Below are positions 7,307 through 16,780 of a stretch of 33,361 bases of DNA, in pieces. How positions within the stretch are numbered: the stretch's first letter is position 1; each line of letters opens with the position of its first letter. The notes under the pieces are model-generated. The model worked only from the letters and a program-made list of their open reading frames with translations, searched no databases and was not told where the DNA came from. The position numbers and the translations under genes are program-made. The DNA is from Acidimicrobiales bacterium (lineage in GTDB: Bacteria > Actinomycetota > Acidimicrobiia > Acidimicrobiales > GCA-2861595), in contig DATLFN010000127.1 of NCBI GenBank assembly GCA_035540975.1, forward strand, positions 1 through 33,361. Reading direction: 5' to 3'.

Positions 7307-9805
7307 TTGTTCGAACGCTTCACCGACCGGGCTCGACGAGTCCTTGTGCTGGCGCAGGAGGAAGCGCGCCTGCTCAACCACAACTTCATCGGGACCGAGC
7401 ACATCCTGCTCGGGCTGATCCACGAGGGCGAGGGCGTCGCCGCCAAGGCACTCGAGTCGCTGGGGATCTCGCTGGAGGCCGTCCGGGAGAAGGTGGAGGA
7501 GACGATCGGGCCTGCCGGCTCGTCCACCACCGGCTCGCCGCCGTTCACGCCCCGGGCCAAGAAGGTCCTCGAGCTCTCGCTGCGCGAGGCCCTCCAGCTC
7601 GGGCACAACTACATCGGCACCGAGCACATGCTCCTCGGGCTGGTCCGGGAGGGGGAGGGCGTCGCCGCCCAGGTCCTGGTGAACCTGGGTGCCGACCTGT
7701 CGCGGGTCCGCCAGCAGGTCATCCAGCTGCTGTCCGGCTACGCCGGCGGCAAGGAGTCCACCTCGGCGCCCGGCGCCACGGGCTCGGGCAGCCCCGAGAC
7801 CCCTTCGGGCTCGCCGGTGCTGGACCAGTTCGGCCGCAACCTCACCACCCAGGCCCGGGAGAAGAAGCTCGACCCGGTCATCGGGCGCGAGCGCGAGATC
7901 GAGCGGGTCATGCAGGTCCTGTCCCGCCGCACCAAGAACAACCCGGTGCTCATCGGGGAGCCGGGCGTCGGCAAGACCGCCATCGTCGAGGGCCTGTCGC
8001 AGCGCATCGTCGCCAACGACGTGCCCGACACGCTCAAGGGCAAGCAGCTCTACACGCTGGACCTCGGCGCCCTGGTGGCCGGGTCCCGCTACCGCGGCGA
8101 CTTCGAGGAGCGCCTCAAGAAGGTGCTGAAGGAGATCCGCACCCGGGGCGACATCATCCTGTTCATCGACGAGCTGCACACGCTCGTCGGGGCGGGCGCC
8201 GCCGAGGGCGCCATCGACGCCGCCTCGATCCTCAAGCCCATGCTGGCCCGGGGCGAGCTCCAGACGATCGGCGCCACCACGCTGGACGAGTACCGCAAGC
8301 ACCTGGAGAAGGACGCCGCCCTCGAGCGCCGCTTCCAGCCCATCAAGGTGGACGAGCCCACGCTGGCCCACACCATCGAGATCCTCAAGGGCCTGCGCGA
8401 CCGCTACGAGGCGCACCACAGCGTCACCATCACCGACCAGGCGCTGGTCGCCGCCGCCAACCTGGCCGACCGCTACATCTCCGACCGCTTCCTCCCCGAC
8501 AAGGCCATCGACCTCATCGACGAGGCGGGCTCCCGGCTGCGCATCCGGCGCATGTCCACGCCCACCGACTACAAGCAGCTCGAGGACGAGATCGCCAAGG
8601 TCCGCAAGGAGAAGGAGCAGCACATCGAGCACCAGGCCTTCGACCTGGCCAAGGGCGCCTCGGAGAAGGAGAAGGCCCTCCTCCAGCGGCGCGAGGCCAA
8701 GGAGGCCGAGCTGCGGGCCGCCGGCGACAACCTGTTCGACGTCGTCGACGAGGAGGTCATCGCCGAGGTCCTGGCCAACTGGACCGGCATTCCCGTCACC
8801 CAGCTCACCGAGGAGGAGACGGCCAAGCTCCTCCGCATGGAGGAGGACCTGCACCGGCGGATCATCGGCCAGGAGGACGCCATCACGGCGCTGTCCCGGT
8901 CCATCCGCCGCACCCGGGCCGGCCTCAAGGACCCCAAGCGCCCGAGCGGGTCGTTCATCTTCCTCGGCCCTACCGGAGTCGGCAAGACCGAGCTGGCCAA
9001 GGCGCTGTCGGAGTTCCTGTTCGGCGACGAGTCCTCGCTGATCCAGCTCGACATGTCCGAGTACATGGAGAAGCACACCGTCTCCCGCCTGGTCGGCTCG
9101 CCCCCGGGCTACGTCGGCTACGAGGAGGGCGGCCAGCTCACCGAGGCCGTGCGCCGCAAGCCCTTCTCCATCGTGCTGTTCGACGAGATCGAAAAGGCCC
9201 ACCCCGACGTGTTCAACACCCTCCTCCAGATCCTGGAGGACGGGCGGCTCACCGACGCCCAGGGCCGGTCGGTGGACTTCAAGAACACCGTGCTGATCAT
9301 GACCTCCAACCTGGGCACGGCCGACCTGCGCAAGGCGTCGATCGGCTTCGCCAAGACCAGCGAGTCGGTCACCTACGAGCGGATGAAGGAGAAGGTCAAC
9401 GAGGCGCTCAAGCAGCACTTCCGGCCCGAGTTCCTGAACCGCATCGACGAGGTCATCGTCTTCCACGAGCTCACCAGGGAAGAGGTCACCCAGATCGTCG
9501 ACCTGATGATCAAGCGGGTGCGCGACCAGCTGGAGGGCCAGGGCCTGGGCTTCGAGCTCACCCAGCAGGCCAAGCTGTTCCTGGCCGAGAAGGGCTACGA
9601 CCCCACGCTGGGCGCCCGCCCCCTGCGCCGGGCCATCCAGACCTACATCGAGAACCCGCTGTCGGAGCGCATCCTGGTGAAGGAGTTCCCGGCCGGCGAG
9701 ACGATCATCGTCGACGTCGAGGACGGCGAGTTGGTGTTCCGGGCCATCGAGGGCTTCGAGCCCCCGCCGGTCGAGCTGGCCGGCACCGGCTCCGGCACCG
9801 ACTGA
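7307..9805 (+). CDS. clpC: ATP-dependent Clp protease ATPase subunit ClpC
   Basis: ClpC is the AAA+ unfoldase that feeds proteins to the ClpP peptidase; it is essential in many actinobacteria. The 832-residue protein has two N-terminal Clp repeats (residues about 1-145, each with an NYIGTEH-type motif). The first AAA module has Walker A GEPGVGKT at 217-224, and a middle domain carries a UVR-like helix (around [13 protein letters not shown]). The second AAA module has Walker A GPTGVGKT at 554-561, and the C-terminus ends with a Gly-rich tail. The start is TTG at 7307, supported by a strong GAGGAGG 7 nt upstream; it gives the family N-terminus [12 protein letters not shown] strong terminator follows at 9834. 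The neighbouring lysS and downstream radA-disA match conserved actinobacterial order. Confidence 0.97.
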   Translation: MFERFTDRARRVLVLAQEEARLLNHNFIGTEHILLGLIHEGEGVAAKALESLGISLEAVREKVEETIGPAGSSTTGSPPFTPRAKKVLELSLREALQLGHNYIGTEHMLLGLVREGEGVAAQVLVNLGADLSRVRQQVIQLLSGYAGGKESTSAPGATGSGSPETPSGSPVLDQFGRNLTTQAREKKLDPVIGREREIERVMQVLSRRTKNNPVLIGEPGVGKTAIVEGLSQRIVANDVPDTLKGKQLYTLDLGALVAGSRYRGDFEERLKKVLKEIRTRGDIILFIDELHTLVGAGAAEGAIDAASILKPMLARGELQTIGATTLDEYRKHLEKDAALERRFQPIKVDEPTLAHTIEILKGLRDRYEAHHSVTITDQALVAAANLADRYISDRFLPDKAIDLIDEAGSRLRIRRMSTPTDYKQLEDEIAKVRKEKEQHIEHQAFDLAKGASEKEKALLQRREAKEAELRAAGDNLFDVVDEEVIAEVLANWTGIPVTQLTEEETAKLLRMEEDLHRRIIGQEDAITALSRSIRRTRAGLKDPKRPSGSFIFLGPTGVGKTELAKALSEFLFGDESSLIQLDMSEYMEKHTVSRLVGSPPGYVGYEEGGQLTEAVRRKPFSIVLFDEIEKAHPDVFNTLLQILEDGRLTDAQGRSVDFKNTVLIMTSNLGTADLRKASIGFAKTSESVTYERMKEKVNEALKQHFRPEFLNRIDEVIVFHELTREEVTQIVDLMIKRVRDQLEGQGLGFELTQQAKLFLAEKGYDPTLGARPLRRAIQTYIENPLSERILVKEFPAGETIIVDVEDGELVFRAIEGFEPPPVELAGTGSGTD

Positions 9806-9833
9806 ACCGGACCGCAGCACCGAGGTCGATACG

Positions 9834-9871
9834 CGAGGAGGGCCCCCGACGAGAGGCGGGGGCCCTCCTCG
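9834..9871 (+). terminator. clpC terminator hairpin
   Basis: A perfect 15-bp stem (CGAGGAGGGCCCCCG with its complement at 9857-9871) has an 8-nt loop and begins 29 nt after the clpC stop. Only two T follow. Confidence 0.8.
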
Positions 9872-9884
9872 TTGCACCCTGCGA

Positions 9885-9944
9885 TCAGTAGTTGGTGAAC
9901 AGCAGGTGGTTGTTGGCGGTCTTGGACGAGCGGTGGGCTTCGAC
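9885..9944 (-). pseudogene. Possible relic: C-terminal tail of a second subtilase
   Basis: On the minus strand this stretch reads SSKTANNHLLFTNY and stops with TGA at 9887-9885. The pattern, small polar residues then NxLLFT-aromatic-stop, resembles the last residues of many S8 peptidases (compare SPNRLLYT-type ends). The complete subtilase upstream ends differently (RENVATF) and has its own terminator in between, so this is not its tail. The rest of the supposed gene is absent. The evidence is short (14 residues), so chance is a real alternative. Confidence 0.3.
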
Positions 9945-9948
9945 GCGG

Positions 9949-9979
9949 CGAGGCCCCCGCCGGGAGGGCGGGGGCCTCG
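9949..9979 (-). terminator. Terminator hairpin downstream of the subtilase gene
   Basis: CGAGGCCCCCGCC pairs perfectly with its complement at 9967-9979 around a 5-nt loop. It begins 21 nt past the subtilase stop (minus strand). Its GAGGCCCCCG core is similar to the clpC terminator arm 100 bp away. Confidence 0.7.
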
Positions 9980-9999
9980 TTCGCCGCGCCGAGCGGTGG

Positions 10000-11169
<1,170 letters not shown>

Positions 11170-11394
11170 GTGTGGCCTCTCCCCCTTCGCCCCCCTCGGG
11201 CGCGTCGTGCGAATGGTCGGTTGCGGGAGGATCCCGCCCGTGTCGGCCCGCCGCCGGCTGTCAACTGCACCGGGCCCGGGCTAGTCGTGCGGATGCGCCG
11301 CTGCGCGAAAGATCTGTCCCGGCGGAAGCGTAACGAAGGGCGCCCGCCGCTCCAAGGGTCAAACGGCCCTGCCCGGCCCGCGGAGGCGGACGCG
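11170..11394. other. Divergent intergenic region, subtilase / LppM-like gene
   Basis: The gap holds the leader of the minus-strand subtilase and, near 11395, the -10 box of the plus-strand gene. On the minus strand TTGACA (11264-11259) could be a -35, but no TAnnnT lies 16-18 nt further on. I see no operator or RNA in it. Confidence 0.4.
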
Positions 11395-11400
11395 TACGCT
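11395..11400 (+). promoter_or_regulatory. Probable -10 box (TACGCT), LppM-like gene
   Basis: TACGCT ends 7 nt before the ATG at 11408 and no SD sequence is present, which fits a leaderless transcript starting at the ATG. There is no evident -35. Confidence 0.45.
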
Positions 11401-11407
11401 CGGGCGG

Positions 11408-12187
11408 ATGTTGCGCGCTCGTCGACGCCGACCTGACGCGGCCCCGTGGCGCCGCGCCGCGGGCGCCGTGGTGGCGGTCGTCGCCCTGGGCGGTTGCCGG
11501 GCGGACGTCTCGGTGGAGGTGGAGACGGCGGCGGGCGGCGGCGGCCGCGTCGTCGCCGTCGTGCGGCTCGACGGGCAGGCGGTCGAGCAGGTCCCCGACC
11601 TGGCCGACCAGCTCCGGGTGGACGACCTCGAGGCGGCGGGGTGGGTCGTGGAGGGGCCCACTCCTGCGCCGGGCGGCGGCGCCACGCTCGAGGCGTCGAA
11701 GCCGTTCTCGTCGACGGCGGGCGCCCGCCGGGCGCTCGACGAGCTTGGAGGGCCGTCGGGACCGTTCCGCAACCTGCGGCTCGCCCAGGACCGCGGCTTC
11801 TGGCGGACGCGCAGCACGCTGTCGGGCACCGTGGACCTGTCGGCCGGGCTGGGCGCCTTCGGGGACGACGCCCTCGCCGAGGAACTGGGCAGCCCCACGC
11901 TCGGCATCGACCCGGCGGGGCTCGAACGCGAGCTGGGCCGCCCCCTCGGCGACGTGCTGGGCTTCGAGGTGGTGGCCGACCTGGCCGGTCGCTCCGACGA
12001 CGACGCCCCGGGAACCCGCGCCGGCGACGCCGTGTGGCCGGTGCCGCTGGGCGCCACCGTGGAGGTGCGGGCCACGTCCGTGGCGTGGAACGCCGTCAGA
12101 GTGGCAACCAGCGCCGTCGCCGTCGGCTCGGGCCTGGCGCTGCTCGTGGTCGTCGTGCGGCGCAGTCGCGGGATGTCGTGGGGATGA
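11408..12187 (+). CDS. LppM-like lipoprotein with C-terminal membrane anchor
   Basis: The 259-residue protein has a basic N-terminus, a hydrophobic segment and a lipobox VALGGC, so Cys30 is likely lipidated. The exported domain contains VRLDGQAVEQVPDLADQL followed by VDDLEAAGWVVEGP. This pattern matches the LppM domain of mycobacterial lipoproteins (VPDLAxQLRVDDLxxAGW). A C-terminal transmembrane helix (SAVAVGSGLALLVVVV) is followed by a basic end. In mycobacteria LppM has been linked to cell-envelope and phagosome functions; here the role is unknown. The gene stands between the divergent subtilase and radA. Confidence 0.75.
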   Translation: MLRARRRRPDAAPWRRAAGAVVAVVALGGCRADVSVEVETAAGGGGRVVAVVRLDGQAVEQVPDLADQLRVDDLEAAGWVVEGPTPAPGGGATLEASKPFSSTAGARRALDELGGPSGPFRNLRLAQDRGFWRTRSTLSGTVDLSAGLGAFGDDALAEELGSPTLGIDPAGLERELGRPLGDVLGFEVVADLAGRSDDDAPGTRAGDAVWPVPLGATVEVRATSVAWNAVRVATSAVAVGSGLALLVVVVRRSRGMSWG

Positions 12188-12192
12188 GAGCC

Positions 12193-12235
12193 CCGGCGGC
12201 AGGAAGGGGCGCATAGCGCCCGTTCTTGCCGCCGG
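12193..12235 (+). terminator. Nested hairpin, terminator of the LppM-like gene; repeat copy A
   Basis: An outer 13-bp stem (CCGGCGGCAGGAA with TTCTTGCCGCCGG, one G-T pair) encloses an inner perfect stem GGGCGC-ATA-GCGCCC. It starts 6 nt after the stop at 12187. The first 30 nt recur at 32048-32077 with only the ATA loop changed. Confidence 0.65.
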
Positions 12236-12308
12236 AAGGCCGAGCCGAAGTGCCCCCCCGCCCCACCAGTCGATCGGCGGCATCCCCGCCCGCGTCACAC
12301 CCCGTCCG

Positions 12309-12314
12309 TAGCCT
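12309..12314 (+). promoter_or_regulatory. Probable -10 box (TAGCCT), radA
   Basis: TAGCCT ends 6 nt before the radA ATG. The sequence between is CGGGGG. A leaderless transcript is likely, although CGGGGG could also act as a poor SD. Confidence 0.4.
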
Positions 12315-12320
12315 CGGGGG

Positions 12321-13694
12321 ATGGCCACCAGGACGCGGCTCGTGCACCGGTGCAGCGACTGCGGCGGGACGGCGCCGCGGTGGTCGGGGCGGTGCCCGGC
12401 GTGCGGGGAGTGGAACACCCTCGTGGAGGAGGCGGAGCGGGCCCTCCCCGCCGCCGGCCCGGCGGCGGGGGAGGGCGGCGCCCGGCCGGTGCGGGTGGCG
12501 GACGTGGAGATGGCGGAGTGGCGCACCCGGCCCACCGGCGTGGAGGAGCTCGACCGCGTCCTCGGCGGCGGCCTCGTCCCGGGCTCGGTCACCCTGGTCG
12601 GGGGCGAGCCCGGCATCGGCAAGTCGACCCTGCTGCTCCAGGCCGCCGCCTCCATGGCGGCCACCGGCGCCCGCTGCCTGCTGGTGTCGGCCGAGGAGTC
12701 GGGCCAGCAGGTCCGGCTGCGGGCCGAGCGCATGGGAGCGGTGGGCGCCGAGCTGTGGCTGGTGGCGGAGACGTCGCTGCCCGCCGTCGTCGCCGCGGTG
12801 GACGAGGTGAAGCCCGACGTGCTCGTCGTCGACTCCATCCAGACCGTCTTCGACCCCGACGTCGGCTCCGCCCCCGGCTCGGTCTCCCAGGTCCGGGAGT
12901 GCGCGGCGCGGCTGGTCGCGCTGGCCAAGGCCAGGGGGCTGGCCACCGTCCTGGTCGGCCACGTCACCAAGGAGGGGACGCTGGCCGGCCCGCGGGTGCT
13001 GGAGCACGTGGTGGACACCGTGCTGTCCTTCGAGGGTGAGCGCCACCATTCCCTGCGCCTGCTGCGGGCGGTGAAGCACCGGTTCGGGGCCACCGGCGAG
13101 CTCGGGCTGTTCGAGATGGCGGGGACGGGCCTGGTGGGCGTGCCCGACGCCGGTGCCCTGTTCCTCGCCGATCGCCGGGCCGGCGTCCCCGGCTCCGTCG
13201 TCGTGCCGGCGATGGAGGGTCAGCGGCCGCTGCTGGTGGAGGTCCAGGGCCTGATCTCGCCCACCGACCTCCCCATGCCCCGCCGGTCGGCCCAGGGGCT
13301 GGACGGTGGGCGCCTCGCGCTCGTGCTCGCCGTCCTCGCCGAGCGGGCGGGGATGACGTTCGGCAAGGCCGACGTCTACGCCTCGGCCGTCGGCGGCGTG
13401 CGGGTCACCGAGCCGGCCGCCGACCTGCCCGTCGCCCTGGCCCTGGCGTCGGCCAGGACCGGCGTCCCCCTGCCGCCCGACCTGGTCGCCTGCGGCGAGG
13501 TCGGGCTGGGCGGCGAGCTCCGCCAGGTCGCCTCGCCCGGGCGCCGCCTGGCCGAGGCCGGCCGGCTGGGGTTCCGTCGGGCGATGGTGCCGCCGTCGGC
13601 CCCCGAGGTCGCCGCCGGCCTGCTCATCCTGCGCCCCGCCACCCTGGCCGAGGCGCTCGACCTCCTGGGCATGCCGGCCGCCTCGCGGCAGTAG
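12321..13694 (+). CDS. radA: DNA repair protein RadA (Sms)
   Basis: RadA is a RecA-like ATPase that promotes branch migration during recombinational repair. The 457-residue protein has an N-terminal zinc ribbon (Cys11, Cys14, Cys25, Cys28), a RecA-like core with Walker A GEPGIGKST at 95-103 and Walker B VLVVDSIQT near 168-176, and a C-terminal Lon-protease-like domain ending in a region with GEVGLGGELRQV. The RadA-specific KNRFG motif reads KHRFG here (residues 252-256), an Asn to His change with Lys and Arg kept. disA follows 10 nt downstream, the order seen in both Bacillus and mycobacteria; in Bacillus, RadA inhibits DisA. Confidence 0.96.
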   Translation: MATRTRLVHRCSDCGGTAPRWSGRCPACGEWNTLVEEAERALPAAGPAAGEGGARPVRVADVEMAEWRTRPTGVEELDRVLGGGLVPGSVTLVGGEPGIGKSTLLLQAAASMAATGARCLLVSAEESGQQVRLRAERMGAVGAELWLVAETSLPAVVAAVDEVKPDVLVVDSIQTVFDPDVGSAPGSVSQVRECAARLVALAKARGLATVLVGHVTKEGTLAGPRVLEHVVDTVLSFEGERHHSLRLLRAVKHRFGATGELGLFEMAGTGLVGVPDAGALFLADRRAGVPGSVVVPAMEGQRPLLVEVQGLISPTDLPMPRRSAQGLDGGRLALVLAVLAERAGMTFGKADVYASAVGGVRVTEPAADLPVALALASARTGVPLPPDLVACGEVGLGGELRQVASPGRRLAEAGRLGFRRAMVPPSAPEVAAGLLILRPATLAEALDLLGMPAASRQ

Positions 13695-13697
13695 CAT
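13692..13697 (+). promoter_or_regulatory. Possible -10 box (TAGCAT), disA
   Basis: TAGCAT ends 7 nt before the disA GTG and includes the radA TAG stop. There is no SD sequence. disA may have its own leaderless promoter besides readthrough from radA. Confidence 0.4.
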
Positions 13698-13704
13698 TCC
13701 CATC

Positions 13705-14778
13705 GTGATCAGCCGGCGCAGTACGGCGATGACCGAGGCGCTCGGCGCCGTCGCCCCCGGCCGCCCGCTCCGTGAGGGCCTCGACCGGATCCTCCAGGCG
13801 AACATGGGCGCCCTCATCGTGGTCGGGGACGGTCCCGAGGTCCTGGCCATCTGCTCGGGTGGGTTCCTGCTGGACGCCGAGTTCAGCCCGCAGCGCCTGT
13901 CGGAGCTGGCCAAGATGGACGGCGCCATCATCCTGGCCTCCGACGCCAGCCGCATCGCCCGGGCCAACGTCCACCTGGTGCCCAACCCCAACGTGCCCAC
14001 CTCGGAGACGGGGACGCGCCACCGCACGGCCGAGCGGGTGGCCCGGTCAGTCGACGTGCCGGTGATCTCGGTGTCGGAGGACATGTCGATCATCGCCGTG
14101 TACCGCCACGACCGGAAGCACCCCCTCGAGCTGGTGCCCCGCCTGGTCACCCGGGCCAACCAGGCCCTCCAGACGCTCGAGCGCTACAAGACCCGCCTGG
14201 ACGCCGTCAGCGGCGCCCTCTCGGCCCTCGAGGTCGAGGACCTGGTCACCGTGCGCGACGTGGTCACCGTGCTCCAGCGGGCCGAGATGGTCCGGCGCAT
14301 CGCCGAGGAGATCGACGGCTACATCGTCGAGCTGGGCACCGACGGCCGGCTGGTGCTGCTCCAGCTGGAGGAGCTCATGGGCGGCGTCGAGGACGACCGC
14401 CGCCTCGTCCTCAAGGACTACTACCAGGACCGGCCCCGCTGGCGGCTCGACAAGGCCATGGAGGCGCTGTCCAGCCTGAGCACCGAGGACCTGCTGGACC
14501 TCAAGTCGGTGGCCGCGGTCCTCCACCTGCCGGGCGACTCGGCCGAGCTGGAGGCCGGCGTGCAGCCCCGCGGGTACCGGCTCCTGTCGAAGATCCCCCG
14601 CCTGCCCGAGGCGATCATCGAGAACATCGTCGCCCGCTTCGGCAGCCTCCAGAAGGTGCTGCGGGCGGGCACCGACGAGCTCGACGACGTGGAGGGCGTG
14701 GGGGAGGTGCGGGCGCGCGCCATCAAGGAGGGCCTGTCCCGCCTGGCCGAGACGTCGATCCTCGACCGGTACGCGTGA
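13705..14778 (+). CDS. disA: DNA integrity scanning diadenylate cyclase DisA
   Basis: DisA makes cyclic di-AMP from two ATP and scans DNA for branched structures. The 357-residue protein has the diadenylate cyclase domain (about 10-150) with the catalytic motifs MDGAIIL (Asp72-Gly73-Ala74) and TGTRHRTAER (Arg105-His106-Arg107). A helical spine follows, and a C-terminal helix-hairpin-helix DNA-binding domain (about 285-350) carries DDVEGVGEVRARAIKEGL. The GTG at 13705 is used as start; ATG at 13729 is an in-frame alternative. The stop lies within an 11-nt tandem duplication that also carries the next gene's start. c-di-AMP commonly controls potassium and osmolyte balance; no c-di-AMP receptor is evident nearby. 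Confidence 0.96.
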   Translation: MISRRSTAMTEALGAVAPGRPLREGLDRILQANMGALIVVGDGPEVLAICSGGFLLDAEFSPQRLSELAKMDGAIILASDASRIARANVHLVPNPNVPTSETGTRHRTAERVARSVDVPVISVSEDMSIIAVYRHDRKHPLELVPRLVTRANQALQTLERYKTRLDAVSGALSALEVEDLVTVRDVVTVLQRAEMVRRIAEEIDGYIVELGTDGRLVLLQLEELMGGVEDDRRLVLKDYYQDRPRWRLDKAMEALSSLSTEDLLDLKSVAAVLHLPGDSAELEAGVQPRGYRLLSKIPRLPEAIIENIVARFGSLQKVLRAGTDELDDVEGVGEVRARAIKEGLSRLAETSILDRYA

Positions 14779-14790
14779 GGTACGCGTGAG
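14769..14790 (+). repeat. 11-bp perfect tandem duplication at the disA / hydrolase junction
   Basis: GTACGCGTGAG occurs at 14769-14779 and again at 14780-14790. The first copy carries the disA stop and the second the GTG start of the next gene. Confidence 0.85.
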
Positions 14791-15430
14791 GATCACCCTG
14801 CCGTCCGGAACCGCCGCCGAGGTGGCCGTCCCCGACGGGGCGCCCAGCCGGGGCGTGGTCGTCGCGCCCGACATCATGGGCCTGCGGCCCCTCTTCGACG
14901 ACCTGGTCGCCCGCCTGGCCAAGGAGCACGGCTGGGCCGTCTGCGCCGTGGAGCCGTTCCCGGGCCGGGAGGACCTGCCGCAGACCGAGCGGGACATCGC
15001 GTCGAACCCCGATGAGCGGGCGGTGGGCGACCTGGTCGCCGCCGCCGACCACCTGGGGGTCGAGCCGGTGGCGGTCATGGGCTTCTGCCAGGGTGGCGCC
15101 TGGGCCTTCAAGGCCTCGGCCGCCGGGCGCTTCGACCGGGCGGTGGCGTTCTACGGCATGATCCGGGTGCCGTGGGCCCGGGAGGGCCACGGCCAGCCGT
15201 TCGACGCCCTGTCCCGCCCCGGCCGCTGCCCCGTGCTGGCCATCGTCGGCGGCCTCGACGCCTTCACGCCGCCCGACGACGTGGAGGCGCTGGCCGCCCT
15301 GCCCGACGTGGAGATCGCCCGCTACCCCGAGGCGGAGCACGGCTTCGTCCACGACCCCGAGCGGCCCACCCACCGGGCCGACGACGCCGCCGACGCCTGG
15401 CGCCGGGCCGTGGCCTTCCTGAGCCGCTGA
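14786..15430 (+). CDS. Dienelactone hydrolase family protein
   Basis: This is an alpha/beta hydrolase of 214 residues. The nucleophile elbow is GFCQGG, with Cys in place of Ser as in true dienelactone hydrolases. The acid residue is in GGLDAFTP and the histidine in EAEHGFVHD, giving a complete Cys-Asp-His triad. VVAPDIMGL and FYGMI also match the family. The substrate cannot be inferred. The start is GTG at 14786, 7 nt after disA, so it is probably co-transcribed. No partner of an aromatic degradation pathway is nearby, so a general esterase or lactonase role is as likely. Confidence 0.88.
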   Translation: MRITLPSGTAAEVAVPDGAPSRGVVVAPDIMGLRPLFDDLVARLAKEHGWAVCAVEPFPGREDLPQTERDIASNPDERAVGDLVAAADHLGVEPVAVMGFCQGGAWAFKASAAGRFDRAVAFYGMIRVPWAREGHGQPFDALSRPGRCPVLAIVGGLDAFTPPDDVEALAALPDVEIARYPEAEHGFVHDPERPTHRADDAADAWRRAVAFLSR

Positions 15431-15474
15431 CCGGGCCGGGGCGCCGGTCGCGTCCCGACCCGTCGTGCCGTCGC

Positions 15475-16160
15475 TCAGCGGGCGCGGTCGGCCAGGCGCT
15501 GGCGGTCGAGGACCCGGTAGCGGCGGCCGGCCTGCTCCACCCAGCCCAGGCGCACGAAGGCGGCGATGGCCTTGTTGACCCGCTCCCGGGAGGCCCCGAC
15601 CATGGCGGCCAGCTCCTCCTGGGTCACCGACGGCCCGAACCCGTCGCCCGGCCCGGCCAGCTCCAGGAGGCGCTTGGCCGTCCGCCCGGGGACGTCCAGC
15701 AGCATGGCGTCGGCCAGGCTCTCGTCGGTGGCGCGCAGGCGCCGGGCCAGCAGGGCGAGCACCGCCCACAGCGCCTGCGGCCTCTCCTCCAGGGCGGCGC
15801 GCAGGTCGGGTAGGGCACCTCCAGCAGGTGGCAGGCGTCGAGGGCCCGGGCCTGGGCCGCCCGGCCGCCGCCGTCGAAGAGGCCCACCTCGCCGAACACG
15901 TCGCCCCGCTCCATGAGGGCGACCACCGACTCCCGGCCGGCCTCGCCCGCCCGCTTCACGATGGCGATGCGACCGGACACGACCACGTACACGGCCGCCG
16001 CCGCCTCGTCCTCTTCGAACAGCACGTCGTTGCGGGCCAGTCGCACGGGCCGGGCGGCGGCCGCCACCGCGGCGAGACCACCGGCGCCGAGCACCGAGAA
16101 CAGCGGGGAGGAGGCCAGGAGCTCGGCCGGCATTCGGGCGAATGGTACGCGCCGGTCCAT
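15475..16160 (-). pseudogene. Crp/Fnr family transcription regulator, frameshifted
   Basis: Two adjacent minus-strand frames make one Crp-like protein. The N-terminal part (from ATG 16160, MDRRVPFARM) has the cyclic-nucleotide-binding fold with VYVVVSGRIAIVKR and GDVFGEVGLFDGG, up to DACHLLEVP. The C-terminal part (PDLRAALEERP onward) has the dimer helix and the Crp helix-turn-helix VTQEELAAMVGASRERVNKAI, ending at 15475. The switch falls near 15807-15816. One extra base there (for example giving VPLPDLRAAL) would restore a normal protein of about 228 residues. Both halves show no decay, so a sequencing deletion in a G+C-rich run, or a very recent mutation, is likely. ATG at 16133 is an alternative start. 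It is divergent from carD. Confidence 0.8.
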
Positions 16161-16174
16161 CCCGCCACGTCGAG

Positions 16175-16204
16175 TTGTCCGCTCTGTGCCCACCCCGGTA
16201 CCCT
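16175..16204 (+). promoter_or_regulatory. carD promoter
   Basis: TTGTCC (16175-16180) and TACCCT (16199-16204) are 18 nt apart and stand 34 nt before the carD ATG. This leaves a short leader with an SD sequence. Confidence 0.55.
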
Positions 16205-16238
16205 GGGCCCATCCCTTCTTCGTCCAACCAGGAGAGGC

Positions 16239-16727
16239 ATGCCTGAAACTGCGTTCGACGTCGGTGACAAGGTCGTGTACCCCCACCACGGGGCGGCGGT
16301 GATCGAGAAGCGGGAGCAGAAGGAAGTCTTCGGGGAGAAGCGGGAGTACCTCGTCCTCAAGCTCGCCTACGGCGACCTCACGCTCATGGTGCCGTGCGAC
16401 AACACTGACGAGGTCGGGCTGCGTGAGGTCATCAACGACGAAGAGGTCGAGGAGGTGTTCGCCGTCCTTCGCAAGAAGGAGGCGCGCATGCCCACCAACT
16501 GGTCCCGTCGCTACAAGAACCACGTCGAGAAGCTGAAGTCGGGCGACATCTACCAGGTGGCCGAGGTCGTGCGGAACCTCTCGATCCGCGACAAGGACAA
16601 GGGCCTGTCGGCGGGCGAGAAGCGCATGCTCACCCGGGCGCGCCAGATCCTGGTGTCCGAGCTCACCTTCGCCATCGGGGTGACCGAGGAAGAGGCCGAG
16701 CAGAAGCTCAACGAAGCGCTGCCGTAG
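16239..16727 (+). CDS. carD: CarD/CdnL family RNA polymerase-binding regulator
   Basis: CarD binds the beta subunit of RNA polymerase and stabilises open complexes, notably at rRNA promoters; it is essential in mycobacteria. The 162-residue protein starts FDVGDKVVYPHHGAAVIE, the Tudor-like RNA polymerase-interaction domain, and continues into the helical DNA-binding domain (NWSRRYKNHVEKLKSGD, then SAGEKRMLTRARQILVSEL). AGGAGAGG directly precedes the ATG. Length and motifs match mycobacterial CarD. ispD follows carD in mycobacteria; here a PIN/TRAM gene lies between. Confidence 0.95.
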   Translation: MPETAFDVGDKVVYPHHGAAVIEKREQKEVFGEKREYLVLKLAYGDLTLMVPCDNTDEVGLREVINDEEVEEVFAVLRKKEARMPTNWSRRYKNHVEKLKSGDIYQVAEVVRNLSIRDKDKGLSAGEKRMLTRARQILVSELTFAIGVTEEEAEQKLNEALP

Positions 16728-16780
16728 GCCCCGCGCTCCAGCGCGCTCCAGCCGCCTCCGCCCGAGGCCGATACAGGGAC

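Noticed and set aside
7244-9877. Minus-strand frame of 877 codons opposite clpC
   Set aside because: Leu/Val/Gly/Asp-rich mirror of clpC; no family resemblance and it runs through the clpC terminator.
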